A DNA stretch of 64,000 bases from Gloeobacter violaceus PCC 7421 (GTDB taxonomy: Bacteria; Cyanobacteriota; Cyanobacteriia; Gloeobacterales; Gloeobacteraceae): contig NC_005125.1 in assembly GCF_000011385.1 (NCBI RefSeq), forward strand, positions 3,782,001 through 3,846,000, given 5' to 3'. Shown in pieces: positions 55,024 to 63,529 of this stretch. The notes beneath the pieces were generated by a model. That model saw nothing but the letters and a program-made list of their open reading frames with translations, searched no databases and was not told the origin of the DNA. Every line of letters starts with the position of its first letter. Position 1 is the first letter of the stretch. A program made the translations under genes and the position numbers.

Positions 55024-55521
55024 TTGAGCTTCGGGCAGATAGCGGCTCAAGATCTCCTGCAGCCGGGCAAACGGTGCCGAGGCGGGGTCGATCTTGATGG
55101 CGCAGTTGGAGATCGACTGGGAACCCTGGTTGGTGTAGAAGGTGTAGGAAGCGTCCTGACCGTCGGAAGCCGAGGGACATTCGCCGTCGGTGCGGTTGGA
55201 GCGAATTTGTGGGTAATCGGCGGCGTTGATCTGTTCGAGCAGGGCCGCAAGATCTGCCTGACTCATCGATTTTTCGACCGTTTTGCCGCTGCGGTCGGTG
55301 AATTGGATATGCCCGCTGCGGTCGATGAGATAGGTGCTCTGGCAGGGGCCGTCCTGGCAACGGCCGCCGCTGAGCTTGTAGCGCACCAGCAGCGGCGCGG
55401 AGGGCGAGCTTTTGGCTACCGTGGATCTGGCGGGCGGTTCGGCCAGGGCGGGGAGGGCGGCGGCAAGCACCAGCAGGCAGAAGCCCAATCCGGTGTTTTT
55501 GATATCGATTGGCTGAATCAT
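55021..55521 (-). CDS. Secreted protein of unknown function
   Basis: 166 residues. Signal peptide (GLGFCLLVLAAALPALA-E). The mature part has two Cys pairs (GGRCQDGPCQ, GECPSAS, SNCAIKI), suggesting disulfides in the periplasm. SQADLAALLEQINAADYPQI is the kind of segment seen in small cyanobacterial exported proteins of unknown role. No catalytic motif. Confidence 0.72.
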   Translation of the reverse strand: MIQPIDIKNTGLGFCLLVLAAALPALAEPPARSTVAKSSPSAPLLVRYKLSGGRCQDGPCQSTYLIDRSGHIQFTDRSGKTVEKSMSQADLAALLEQINAADYPQIRSNRTDGECPSASDGQDASYTFYTNQGSQSISNCAIKIDPASAPFARLQEILSRYLPEAQ

Positions 55522-55711
55522 CGGTTTGCAATGGATGGGAAGCTGAGCAATTTCGAATCTTAGCGGTTAGCTCTGACCACAGACCCGGACCGAAAAAACA
55601 TGCAACAAACCGGTGGATGGAGGAAGCCTTCTGTCCGCGGAGGGGGAGCAACGGCGACGAACTGTGCTGTACTGAGAGCAACGGCATTACCGGTGTGCAA
55701 AGGCAGAAACC

Positions 55712-56311
55712 ATGAACGATACGCTCCGTTGGATCGAGCAGGCCACGCAGCAGGCGGGGCGGACCGTGGAGACGATTGTCGAGAACCCTTTCGTGCGGAC
55801 GGTGGGTGGCGCCGTCGGTCTGGGCAATATCCTGCGGGCTGTCGAGCGGGTCAACGTCGATGAGGTGGAGGCGGAGGCGGACCGCTTCCGCAACAAATAC
55901 CCCGGCGAGGGCCCGGCGGAGTTGGCCCGGCGCATTGTGAGCGAAAAAGCGCTCTTCGCGGGCGGTCTGGGCCTCGCGAGCAGTGTGGTGCCGGGATTTT
56001 TGGCGGGACTGCTGGCTATTGATCTTGCGGCCACGTTGCTGCTGCAGGCCCAGATGATCTATCAGATTGCGGCGGTGTACGGTCTGGATCTGCAGGCTTC
56101 CGAGCGCAAGGGCGAGGTGGTGATGATCTTTGCCCTCGATTTTGGCGGCGGCCGGGTGCTGCGCCTGGGCCTTGGACCGCTCACCAAATTGCCGATCGTG
56201 GGCCAGGTGGTCGGCGCCGGTACCAATGCGGCGACTTTTTATTCGCTGGGTCTGGCCGCCTGCCGCTTCTACGAAGCGAAACTGGCCGCCCCGACTCCCA
56301 CAGCGGCCTGA
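55712..56311 (+). CDS. EcsC-like membrane-associated protein
   Basis: 199 residues. A Gly/Ala-rich hydrophobic hairpin (LFAGGLGLASSVVPGFLAGL, LLAIDLAATLLL), then the helix LQAQMIYQIAAVYGLDLQASERKG (in parts), typical of EcsC-family proteins, and a second glycine-rich hydrophobic segment (LPIVGQVVGAGTNAATFYSLG in parts). EcsC function is unclear; it is associated with membranes. Converges on the PD-(D/E)XK-like gene with three bases between. Confidence 0.6.
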   Translation: MNDTLRWIEQATQQAGRTVETIVENPFVRTVGGAVGLGNILRAVERVNVDEVEAEADRFRNKYPGEGPAELARRIVSEKALFAGGLGLASSVVPGFLAGLLAIDLAATLLLQAQMIYQIAAVYGLDLQASERKGEVVMIFALDFGGGRVLRLGLGPLTKLPIVGQVVGAGTNAATFYSLGLAACRFYEAKLAAPTPTAA

Positions 56312-56314
56312 TCC

Positions 56315-57106
56315 TCAGGCAGGGCCGTCGATTTGCGGTTCGAGCGGTGCAAAATCCTGCGGCTCCCAGCTCCGAAACGGCATCGGACCCTCGGGGCGCA
56401 GGCCATAGCAGCGGGTCCGAAAAAGGCAACCGGAGCAAACCTGCAGATCCGCGCTCATCGGGTAGCCGGTTGCGGCAAAACGCTCCAGCCGTTGCAGCGC
56501 CAGGGTCAGTACCCGGCGATCCGCCTCAAAAGCGGGTGGGCTGTAGTTCAGTGTGTAAGGCCGGGCCGGTGCGTTTGCAAACCAGACCACCAGCCGCAGG
56601 TCTGCGGGATCCATGGGCCTGCCCCCCACCAGGCGTTCGCCCGCCAGGCAGAGAATGGTCCTGGCCAGCCGCAGCTGCCAATCCTCCAGCAAGTCGCCAT
56701 CCTCGGGGCGTTCGAGATCGGTATTCCAGATAAAGGCGGTCAGCTGCTTTTCGTGGAGGCTCAGCCGGTTGAGGTGGGTGCTGATTCGCCAGGAGCCGAG
56801 CCGCACCCATAAAGGGTACTCAAAGAACGGCTGTCCCTGGGGATGGGAGTGGGGACTTTCGGTAAAACGTTCCCACCAGATTTGCACCTGAGCTCCAGCG
56901 GCGGCGAGCAGCGGCTCGATTCGCCGGTTCTGAGCCGCCAGTTCCACCAGCCGGCAAAATCTGCGGTGCGCCTGCCCTTGCTGTTCGGACGCCTCGAAGC
57001 CCTCGCCGGAACCGCCGAGGCGGTCGAGGTACAGATAACGAAACAGCCTTGCACAGCGCTCGGCCGCGTCGAGGGCCGGGGCCGACAACAGGACCGGTGC
57101 GTTCAT
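56315..57106 (-). CDS. Cas4/RecB-like Fe-S protein with lost nuclease residues
   Basis: 263 residues from ATG 57106, which overlaps the helicase stop (ATGA). Four cysteines match the Cas4/AddB [4Fe-4S] arrangement: Cys18, then Cys224-x2-Cys227-x5-Cys233. The PD-(D/E)XK core can be followed (QAHRRF helix near 45-50, FFEYPLWVRLG with Glu96). However, the usual DR is Asn113-Arg (LNRL), and the DxK motif reads IWNT (126-129), so the metal-binding Asp and catalytic Lys are gone. It is likely a structural or DNA-binding partner of the helicase. Confidence 0.7.
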   Translation of the reverse strand: MNAPVLLSAPALDAAERCARLFRYLYLDRLGGSGEGFEASEQQGQAHRRFCRLVELAAQNRRIEPLLAAAGAQVQIWWERFTESPHSHPQGQPFFEYPLWVRLGSWRISTHLNRLSLHEKQLTAFIWNTDLERPEDGDLLEDWQLRLARTILCLAGERLVGGRPMDPADLRLVVWFANAPARPYTLNYSPPAFEADRRVLTLALQRLERFAATGYPMSADLQVCSGCLFRTRCYGLRPEGPMPFRSWEPQDFAPLEPQIDGPA

Positions 57107-59244
57107 CGGCGGCTGTCGAAGCACTGGAGCACCTGGAAAAGGCGCGAGGGCCTCTGCTCGCGGCCGAACAGGTCGCGCGTGGCGACACTCAACACCAACC
57201 GCCGGCGGGCGCGGGTGATCCCGACGTACAGCAGCCGCAGCTTCTCTGCCGCCAGATCCAAAAAGGCCTGCTCGGTCGCCGAGGTGTGCCCGCGGCGCAG
57301 ACGGGCACTGGCGCGCAGTTCGGAGAGGGCCTCGGCGCGCATGTCGAGGCCATCCAGAAAATAGAGTCCCACCGGCCGATCCTCGCGCAGTACCGGGTAT
57401 TCGTAAGCTGAAATCCCGGTCAGAAACACCTCGTCCCATTCGAGCCCCTTGGCCCGATGGGCGGTGGCGACGGTGATCGCTCCGGGTTCGGGGGCGAAGT
57501 GAAACGCCTCGGAGGGCAAGTTGTTGAGCGAACCGTCGAGGATGGCCCGGATCTCGTCGGCAACTTCCTGCCAGTCGACGGCCGGCCGCTCCCCGAGGGT
57601 GCGTTCGAGCTGATCGACCACGTAGTGCCCCAGGTAGATTTCCGCACTGCTGCGGTAGAGGGTCTGCACCACCAACCGCAGACTATCCGCCCGGGGGCTG
57701 CGGGTGGCCAGCAGCCACCCGGCAAGGGTGGAGCAAATCTTTTGCCAACCGGCCCGCTCCTCGGCAGCCACCGGCAGGGCTATCTCCGAACCGAAAACCG
57801 GAAACAACAGCTTCTCCGGGGCAATGCGCAGCAGCCGCGGTTGGGCGCCGGCGACTTGTCGGCGCCCCAGCCCCGCCCAGTCCGCCAGCGATTCTATCGC
57901 CGCCGCCAGTCGCACCGGCGAGGAGGGTTGGGCAAAAAACTCGGCCATCACCCGCAGGCGATCGATAAGTTCGCGCTGGGTCGGGTTGCTGCGCAACAGA
58001 TCGAGGGTACGCACACCGGCAAAGCGCTGCAGTTGGCGCAGAACCTGCGCACCCAGTTCGTTGGTACCCACCAGCACCGCAAAACTGTGCTCCGGGCGCG
58101 CCGCCAGCGCTTCGGCCGCGCAGCGGGCCACAGAGGCAAGCTCCTCTTCGGGCGGACCGCACACCACTTCAAAGTGGAGGGCGGCTTCGCTGTCGCCGGG
58201 ATTGGCAGGACCGCTGCTCGCGGTGCGGATATGCTGGCGAACCAGGGCGCCGCGCAGGCTGGGGTTGGGATGGTCGGAAGCTGCCCAGTCGACCAGGGCG
58301 TTGGCAAGCGCAATGATCATCGGAGCGGAGCGGCTGGATTCTTCGAGGACGACCCGCCGGCTGAGGCGGCAGAAGCGCCGAAAAAAGCGCGGCTCGGCGG
58401 TGGTAAAAGTGCTCATGATGCTCTGGTTGGGATCGCCCACCCGCACCAAATTGCCGCTGCGGGCACTCAACAAATCCAATAGACGCTCCTGCAGGGGCGA
58501 GCTGTCCTGCGACTCGTCCTCGAACAGGTAGTCGTACCACCCTTCGACCTCGCCGCGCACCCCGGCGTCGCGCTCGATCAGATCCACCGCCCGCCAGGCC
58601 AAATCGTCGTAGTCGAGCTTGCCCGCGCGCAGCAGTTCCGCCTGGTAGCTGCGGTAGATGCCCAAGGCCCAGGGTAGAAAACCCGCCTGCACAGGTTCGA
58701 TCGCCTGCGGGGGGAGACGGTAGTTTTTGGCGGTGCGGATCACCTCGCGGCACATTGCTTTGAAACCGCGTCCAAAGGCGGCGCGGTTGCGCGCGGCGCG
58801 CTCCGCCTCGGCAGTCGGCGGCAGAAGCGGTTCCCAGATTTCGGAATGGTTGCGCAGCCAGGCCTGGGTAAGACGGCTGATGAAGCGCTCCTGCTCATAG
58901 CCTTCGAGCACATCGATCGCCGCCAGGCCCAGTTGCCCCTGAAAGTGCTGCAGCACCTTGAGCGCCAGCGAGTGCAGGGTAAAAGCCTCCAACCGACCGG
59001 CCACCCCCCCTTCCCACAGTTGCCGGTTGATGCGGCCGGTCAAATTGGCCCGAGAGGAGCGCATGAAGGTAAACACGCCGATGCGCTCGGGAGGCACCCC
59101 CCGCCGAATCACCAGTTCGGCGATCAGCGCTTCGAGGGTGAAAGTCTTGCCGCTGCCCGGCACTGCCGAGATGCCCAGCCGCCCCCCACTGTAGTGCAGC
59201 ACCTCCCGCTGGGCCGGGCGTAAGGTTGCTTCGTACGCCGGCAT
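57103..59244 (-). CDS. UvrD/PcrA-like superfamily 1 helicase
   Basis: 713 residues with all SF1A helicase motifs: Walker A VPGSGKT (28-34), motif II FEDESQD, motif III VGDPNQSIM, motif V HRAKGLEWDEVFL and motif VI VGITRARRRLVLS. It is shorter than AddA/RecB and has no nuclease domain of its own. Its stop overlaps the start of the Cas4-like gene by four bases, so helicase and Fe-S partner are likely made in fixed ratio, as in AddAB-type complexes. Role: end processing or recombination repair, or defence (inference). Confidence 0.92.
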   Translation of the reverse strand: MPAYEATLRPAQREVLHYSGGRLGISAVPGSGKTFTLEALIAELVIRRGVPPERIGVFTFMRSSRANLTGRINRQLWEGGVAGRLEAFTLHSLALKVLQHFQGQLGLAAIDVLEGYEQERFISRLTQAWLRNHSEIWEPLLPPTAEAERAARNRAAFGRGFKAMCREVIRTAKNYRLPPQAIEPVQAGFLPWALGIYRSYQAELLRAGKLDYDDLAWRAVDLIERDAGVRGEVEGWYDYLFEDESQDSSPLQERLLDLLSARSGNLVRVGDPNQSIMSTFTTAEPRFFRRFCRLSRRVVLEESSRSAPMIIALANALVDWAASDHPNPSLRGALVRQHIRTASSGPANPGDSEAALHFEVVCGPPEEELASVARCAAEALAARPEHSFAVLVGTNELGAQVLRQLQRFAGVRTLDLLRSNPTQRELIDRLRVMAEFFAQPSSPVRLAAAIESLADWAGLGRRQVAGAQPRLLRIAPEKLLFPVFGSEIALPVAAEERAGWQKICSTLAGWLLATRSPRADSLRLVVQTLYRSSAEIYLGHYVVDQLERTLGERPAVDWQEVADEIRAILDGSLNNLPSEAFHFAPEPGAITVATAHRAKGLEWDEVFLTGISAYEYPVLREDRPVGLYFLDGLDMRAEALSELRASARLRRGHTSATEQAFLDLAAEKLRLLYVGITRARRRLVLSVATRDLFGREQRPSRLFQVLQCFDSRR

Positions 59245-59538
59245 TGGCCCTCCCCTGGACAGATGTCCCTAGCATACGGTAACTGTGCCTGCGTCTGCAG
59301 CCCCCGTTGCAGGTACACCTGCTCAGCAGATACTTATTCGGGAATACTCACTCAGGTGAAAGTTTATTCATTTTTTGCTCAAAACCATTGATAATTCGGA
59401 AGTTCTACTCTGGCTTTTTGTTGCTTAAACGGGTGGCATTTTTCTTTATAGTCAATTTTATTCGGCAGCCGGCACGACAAATATAAAATCGCTTTTCTGT
59501 CTGATTAGCCCAAGCAACTCCCCCCATGAGAGGTTCCG
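59245..59538. other. AT-rich intergenic region with probable promoters
   Basis: 294 bases between the divergent helicase and secreted protein genes; the AT content (59330-59500) is clearly higher than in the surroundings. TATAAA at 59478-59483 could be a -10 box for the secreted protein gene, but no convincing -35 is spaced from it. No RNA gene is recognised. Confidence 0.4.
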
Positions 59539-60699
59539 ATGCTCATTAAGCGCGTGTTCGTTGCTGCTGTTGTTGGTGTTGTAGTAGTTGGTGCGCTGCT
59601 GTGGTATCGATTGGTGTCGGCTGTTGCGCAGTCTGCCGTGGGGGATGTTCTTGTCTCCGATCTCGACATCGATTTGATTGACCCTGAGTTCGACCAGGCT
59701 TTTGATCGCTTTACCTGGGTCGACAATCAGGGGAAAGTCTGGATTGGCAAAGTCGATCCCAAGACCGGCAATTTCACCCCACCTTCCGGCCAGAGCGTTC
59801 TGATCGATACGGGAGCCGCACCGACCGAACTGGTCGGCAATGGTCCGGAGTGGGTTTACACCAGCTCCGGTGCTCAGATTGTCTACACCAGATACGAAGA
59901 GGGCCGCCTGGCTCTCGCCCGCGCCCGCTTCGACAACGGCAATTGGACCGCCGGTCTGCTGGAGGCCGGCAGTGGCCGTTATGCCCCTTTGGGCAGCCTC
60001 GACGAGGGCGACGGGCAGCCCAGGATTAGTTATGTCGGACGCAATGAAGAGCGCAAACTGGTGACGTTTTGGCGCCACCTGGACAACCCGGACAGCGAAG
60101 CGGAAGTGCCCGGTTCAGAGCCGCCCGGTGGACGCTGGGTAGAAGGCATGCGCTCTATCGTGCTCACCCAAAAAGTGGGCACCGGCCGGCAGGGATTCCT
60201 CTACAACGTTGATACCCAGATTCTGGAGCAACTCACTTTCGATGCGGGCGTCAAAAAAACGATCATCATGTGGAAAGCCCCCGAGTACAACAACGAATAT
60301 CTGTTTTTTGTGCTCATCAATGAGACCAACATCGGGGTCTACCGCAAGACCAGCGGCACCTGGAAGAAGATCTATACCGTCGATCCCCCCTCCAAAGGCG
60401 AGTACCTCTGGTCACCGGAGGTCTTCGTCCACAACGGCAAATCCTATATTTTTATGGTCACCTCCACCAGCCGGGATCAAAAAAGCAAAACGATCCCCAC
60501 CGACATCTGGCTTGCCGGCATCGACTCGACGTCTGCTTTCTATCGCCGGATTAGCGACACCACCGAACGGGTGCGCAAAGATCCCGAAGTCTACATCACC
60601 GAACTGGGACCGTTTGTGTACTTTTTGGATTACATCGAGCCCCAAAGCCAGGCCACGGCCATCTACCGTGCGGATACCGGCCTCGGTCCGGCCAATTGA
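59539..60699 (+). CDS. Secreted protein of unknown function, probable beta-propeller
   Basis: 386 residues. N-terminal hydrophobic signal or anchor (VFVAAVVGVVVVGALLW). The remainder has repeated beta-rich stretches (FTWVDNQGKVWIGKVDPKTG, EWVYTSSGAQIVYTRYEEG, in parts), similar in rhythm to six-bladed propellers. No catalytic residues recognised. Lies downstream of an AT-rich region and apart from other genes. Confidence 0.65.
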   Translation: MLIKRVFVAAVVGVVVVGALLWYRLVSAVAQSAVGDVLVSDLDIDLIDPEFDQAFDRFTWVDNQGKVWIGKVDPKTGNFTPPSGQSVLIDTGAAPTELVGNGPEWVYTSSGAQIVYTRYEEGRLALARARFDNGNWTAGLLEAGSGRYAPLGSLDEGDGQPRISYVGRNEERKLVTFWRHLDNPDSEAEVPGSEPPGGRWVEGMRSIVLTQKVGTGRQGFLYNVDTQILEQLTFDAGVKKTIIMWKAPEYNNEYLFFVLINETNIGVYRKTSGTWKKIYTVDPPSKGEYLWSPEVFVHNGKSYIFMVTSTSRDQKSKTIPTDIWLAGIDSTSAFYRRISDTTERVRKDPEVYITELGPFVYFLDYIEPQSQATAIYRADTGLGPAN

Positions 60700-60703
60700 G
60701 CGC

Positions 60704-60820
60704 TCAGACTTTGTGGATGAGCTGCCAGCCGACCACGATCAAAATCGAGTAGAGCGTGACCTGTAAAGCGGTGCGCGGGAACATCTTGCACAAACGGGTG
60801 CCGATGAGTGCCCCCGGCAT
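60704..60820 (-). pseudogene. C-terminal fragment of a TauE/SafE-type permease
   Basis: The 38 codons MPGALIGTRLCKMFPRTALQ...LYSILIVVGWQLIHKV resemble the last repeat of TauE/SafE sulfite/sulfonate exporters (GALIGTRL loop, then a helix and hydrophobic end). The rest of the permease (~220 residues) is missing, and a terminator of cysQ sits upstream. A decayed remnant. Confidence 0.55.
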
Positions 60821-60847
60821 GGACTGGGTCCATTTGGACCAAAAGTA

Positions 60848-60874
60848 GCGCGGGGCACTTCTGGCACCCCGCGC
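60848..60874 (-). terminator. Terminator of cysQ
   Basis: Perfect GCGCGGGG / CCCCGCGC stem with an 11-nt loop, 22 bases after the cysQ stop on the minus strand, followed by TACTTTT. Confidence 0.8.
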
Positions 60875-60895
60875 TTGAAGCGACTGCAGATACAC

Positions 60896-61720
60896 TCAGA
60901 GCCGTTCGACGATCTGGGCTCTCAGTTCAGGGGGCAGATCGCCCAGCACGGCAAAATACGGATTGAGCAGGTCGGCTTTGTTGTACTGGAGCGTTTCACC
61001 TTTGAGGTTGGTGACGGTGCCGCCGGCCTCGACCACGACGCTGTGGGCGGCGGCGGTGTCCCATTCCATAGTCGGGCCGTAGCGCGGATAGAGGTGCGCG
61101 GCCCCTTCGGCCACCAGGCACAGTTTCAGGGAACTGCCGATGGAGATGACATCGATATCGCCCAGTTCGCGCAGTTTGGCAAGAAATGCCTCGGTCTCAG
61201 CACCACTGTGGGAACGGCTGGCGACCACCAGCATCGGGGCGCTCGCGGGTACGGCCGCCCGGATGGGCTGGGCCGCGGCCGCGGCGGTTTGCTTGAAGGC
61301 GCCCAGGCCGCGGGCCGACCAGTAGGTCGTCTGGACGGCCGGCGCGTGCACCACCCCCGCCACCGGCTCGCCGTCCTCGATCAAGGCGATGTTGACGGTG
61401 AATTCGCCGTTGCGCTTGATAAATTCTTTGGTGCCGTCGATCGGATCGACCAGCCAGAAGCGCGACCAGGTCCGGCGCTCCTCATAGGGCTTCGAGCGGG
61501 ATTCCTCGGAGAGCACGGGCAGATCCGGGGTCAGTTTGGTCAGCTCGCCGACAATCAGCCGGTGGGACACCAGGTCCGCCTGGGTCAGGGGCGAGTTGTC
61601 CTCCTTGTAGACTGTACCGACATCCGCCTGGTTATAAATTTCCATAATCGCTGCTCCCGCCCGCCTGGCGAGATCGACGACCTGCTGAATCAGTTGGGTA
61701 GATAGTGTCAAGCTTTGCAT
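60896..61720 (-). CDS. cysQ: 3'(2'),5'-bisphosphate nucleotidase (CysQ/IMPase family)
   Basis: 274 residues. Metal sites of the lithium-sensitive phosphatase superfamily: EESR near the first, DPIDGTKEF, and WDTAAAHSVVVEAG. GTKEF and the arrangement of the second half favour CysQ, which removes the sulfate-assimilation by-product PAP, over plain inositol phosphatase. Its own strong terminator lies just beyond. The neighbouring TauE remnant hints that a sulfur transport gene once stood next to it. Confidence 0.9.
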   Translation of the reverse strand: MQSLTLSTQLIQQVVDLARRAGAAIMEIYNQADVGTVYKEDNSPLTQADLVSHRLIVGELTKLTPDLPVLSEESRSKPYEERRTWSRFWLVDPIDGTKEFIKRNGEFTVNIALIEDGEPVAGVVHAPAVQTTYWSARGLGAFKQTAAAAAQPIRAAVPASAPMLVVASRSHSGAETEAFLAKLRELGDIDVISIGSSLKLCLVAEGAAHLYPRYGPTMEWDTAAAHSVVVEAGGTVTNLKGETLQYNKADLLNPYFAVLGDLPPELRAQIVERL

Positions 61721-62077
61721 CGAGCCTCAAGCTCCATAGAAGTGGTCCGGACAAAGGACGGCAAGGCGGCCCGGATCGCCGAAGGCGTGCACCGATCGCA
61801 GCCTACCACTGTTGGCCGGCTAGCGGGGACAGGATCGGGCTTGCAGGAACCCCGCGGTGACCAACAACTCCCGATCGAGAGTTTCGACACAAAACACCGG
61901 GACGTATCCTTGATCGGTGTGGCCGTGCAAGCTGGCACTCAGACCGCAATCTTCAGGCGCGCAAAAGCGACCGCGGCTGGTGGGGCAAACCGGCTTGCGA
62001 TTCATCGCAAGGGGTCCAAAGTGCTTGCAAGTCTGTCCAATTCTGAGAGTCAAGCGAGATTTCAAGGAAACACACCT
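61721..62077. other. Intergenic region between divergent cysQ and GH13 genes
   Basis: 357 bases. An in-frame extension of the GH13 gene runs through it (start at 61715) but encodes no recognisable domain, so it is treated as non-coding. It presumably carries both promoters; AAGGAA lies 9 bases before the GH13 start. No RNA structure I can name. Confidence 0.4.
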
Positions 62078-63520
62078 ATGCAGATTCACACACCGAACTG
62101 GGTAAAGCACGCTATCTTCTATCAGATCTTTCCGGACCGCTTCTCCCGCACCCAGCAGTTAAAACAAAAGCTGTTGCAGGCGGTCTCCTTCGAGGATTGG
62201 GCAGCCGCCCCGACCCTCTACGGCTATAAAGGCGGCGATCTGTGGGGGGTAATCGAAAGACTCGATTACCTGTCGGATTTGGGCATCAACGCCATCTATT
62301 TCACTCCGATATTTCAATCGGCGAGTAACCACCGCTACCATACCCACGATTACTATAGAGTCGATCCGCTGCTGGGAGGAAACGAGGCGTTCAAGGCATT
62401 GCTCGATGCCGCCCACGCCCGCGACATCAAAGTGGTGCTCGACGGTGTATTTAACCACGCGAGCCGCGGTTTTTTCTTCTTCCACGACATCCTTGAAAAT
62501 GGTCAACTCTCCCCGTGGCTCGACTGGTTCAAGATCGAAGGCTGGCCCCTCTCGCCCTACAATGTCGAGCAGCCCGCCAACTATGCCTGCTGGGACAACA
62601 ACCGTGCCCTGCCCCAGTTCAACCATGCCAATCCGATGGTGCGCGAGTACATTATGGAGATTGCCGAATACTGGATCAAAGCGGGTATCGACGGCTGGCG
62701 CCTCGATGTGCCCGCCTGTGTAGAGGCGGAAGGTTTCTGGCAGGAATTTCGCGAGCGCGTCAAGGCAATCAATCCTGAAGCCTACATCGTCGGCGAAATC
62801 TGGGAGGATGCCCGCCAGTGGCTCGACGGCACCCAGTTCGACGGGGTGATGAATTATCTGTTTGCCGCCCCGACCATCGCCTTTACGGCCGGGGATCGCG
62901 TCCAGGTGCAGTACGTGCAGGACCGTTCCTACAGGCCCTACCCGGCGCTGTTCGCCGTTGAGTACAAAGAGGCAATCGACAAATTGTTGGGGCTGTACGA
63001 CTGGGAGATCCAGCTGGCGCAACTCAACTTGCTCGATAGCCACGACACGGCCAGGGTACTGACCATCGCCGGGGGCGACCGCGCGAGTGTAGAACTGGCG
63101 ACACTGCTGTTGCTCACCTTTCCCGGGGCGCCCAGCATCTACTACGGCGACGAGGTGGGCCTGCCCGGCGGCATCGACCCTGATTCGCGCCAGGGTTTTC
63201 CTCCCGAATCGCAGTGGAACGGCGAACTGCTCGCGCTGCACCGCGACTTGATCGCCCTGCGCCACCGCCACGAAGCGCTGCGCATCGGCAAATACAAAAG
63301 CGTCTATGCCTCCGGCCAGTGCTATGTCTTCGAGCGCCGCCTGGAGGCGGAAGTGCTGTTGGTGGCCGTCAACGCCGGGACCGAACCGGCGCGCGTCACC
63401 CTCGAAGCGCCTGGGGAAACCTACCCGCGCAAAGTGCTCTTCGGTCCCGGCCAGGTGGAAGCCGCCGAAGGGCATCTGGAATTGAGCCTGCCGGCCCGCA
63501 GCGGTCTGGTGCTGGGGTAG
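62078..63520 (+). CDS. GH13 alpha-glucan hydrolase (neopullulanase/cyclomaltodextrinase-like)
   Basis: 480 residues from ATG 62078, with no signal peptide, so cytoplasmic. GH13 regions in order: region I DGVFNHA, II GWRLDVP with nucleophile Asp210, III GEIWED with acid/base Glu240, and IV DSHDTARVL with His322-Asp323. QIFPDRF at the N-terminus and the YYGDEVGLPGG segment are the neopullulanase/cyclodextrinase subfamily marks. It opens alpha-1,4 (and perhaps 1,6) linkages in maltodextrins. An N-terminal extension in the same frame was rejected. Confidence 0.92.
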   Translation: MQIHTPNWVKHAIFYQIFPDRFSRTQQLKQKLLQAVSFEDWAAAPTLYGYKGGDLWGVIERLDYLSDLGINAIYFTPIFQSASNHRYHTHDYYRVDPLLGGNEAFKALLDAAHARDIKVVLDGVFNHASRGFFFFHDILENGQLSPWLDWFKIEGWPLSPYNVEQPANYACWDNNRALPQFNHANPMVREYIMEIAEYWIKAGIDGWRLDVPACVEAEGFWQEFRERVKAINPEAYIVGEIWEDARQWLDGTQFDGVMNYLFAAPTIAFTAGDRVQVQYVQDRSYRPYPALFAVEYKEAIDKLLGLYDWEIQLAQLNLLDSHDTARVLTIAGGDRASVELATLLLLTFPGAPSIYYGDEVGLPGGIDPDSRQGFPPESQWNGELLALHRDLIALRHRHEALRIGKYKSVYASGQCYVFERRLEAEVLLVAVNAGTEPARVTLEAPGETYPRKVLFGPGQVEAAEGHLELSLPARSGLVLG

Positions 63521-63529
63521 ATAGACGTA

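Noticed and set aside
61715-62077. N-terminal 121-codon extension of the GH13 protein
   Set aside because: No domain or signal in the extension; GH13 homology and an acceptable ribosome site begin at 62078.
62159-63475. 438-codon minus-strand frame opposite the GH13 gene
   Set aside because: Shadow of the GH13 enzyme, which has all four catalytic regions.
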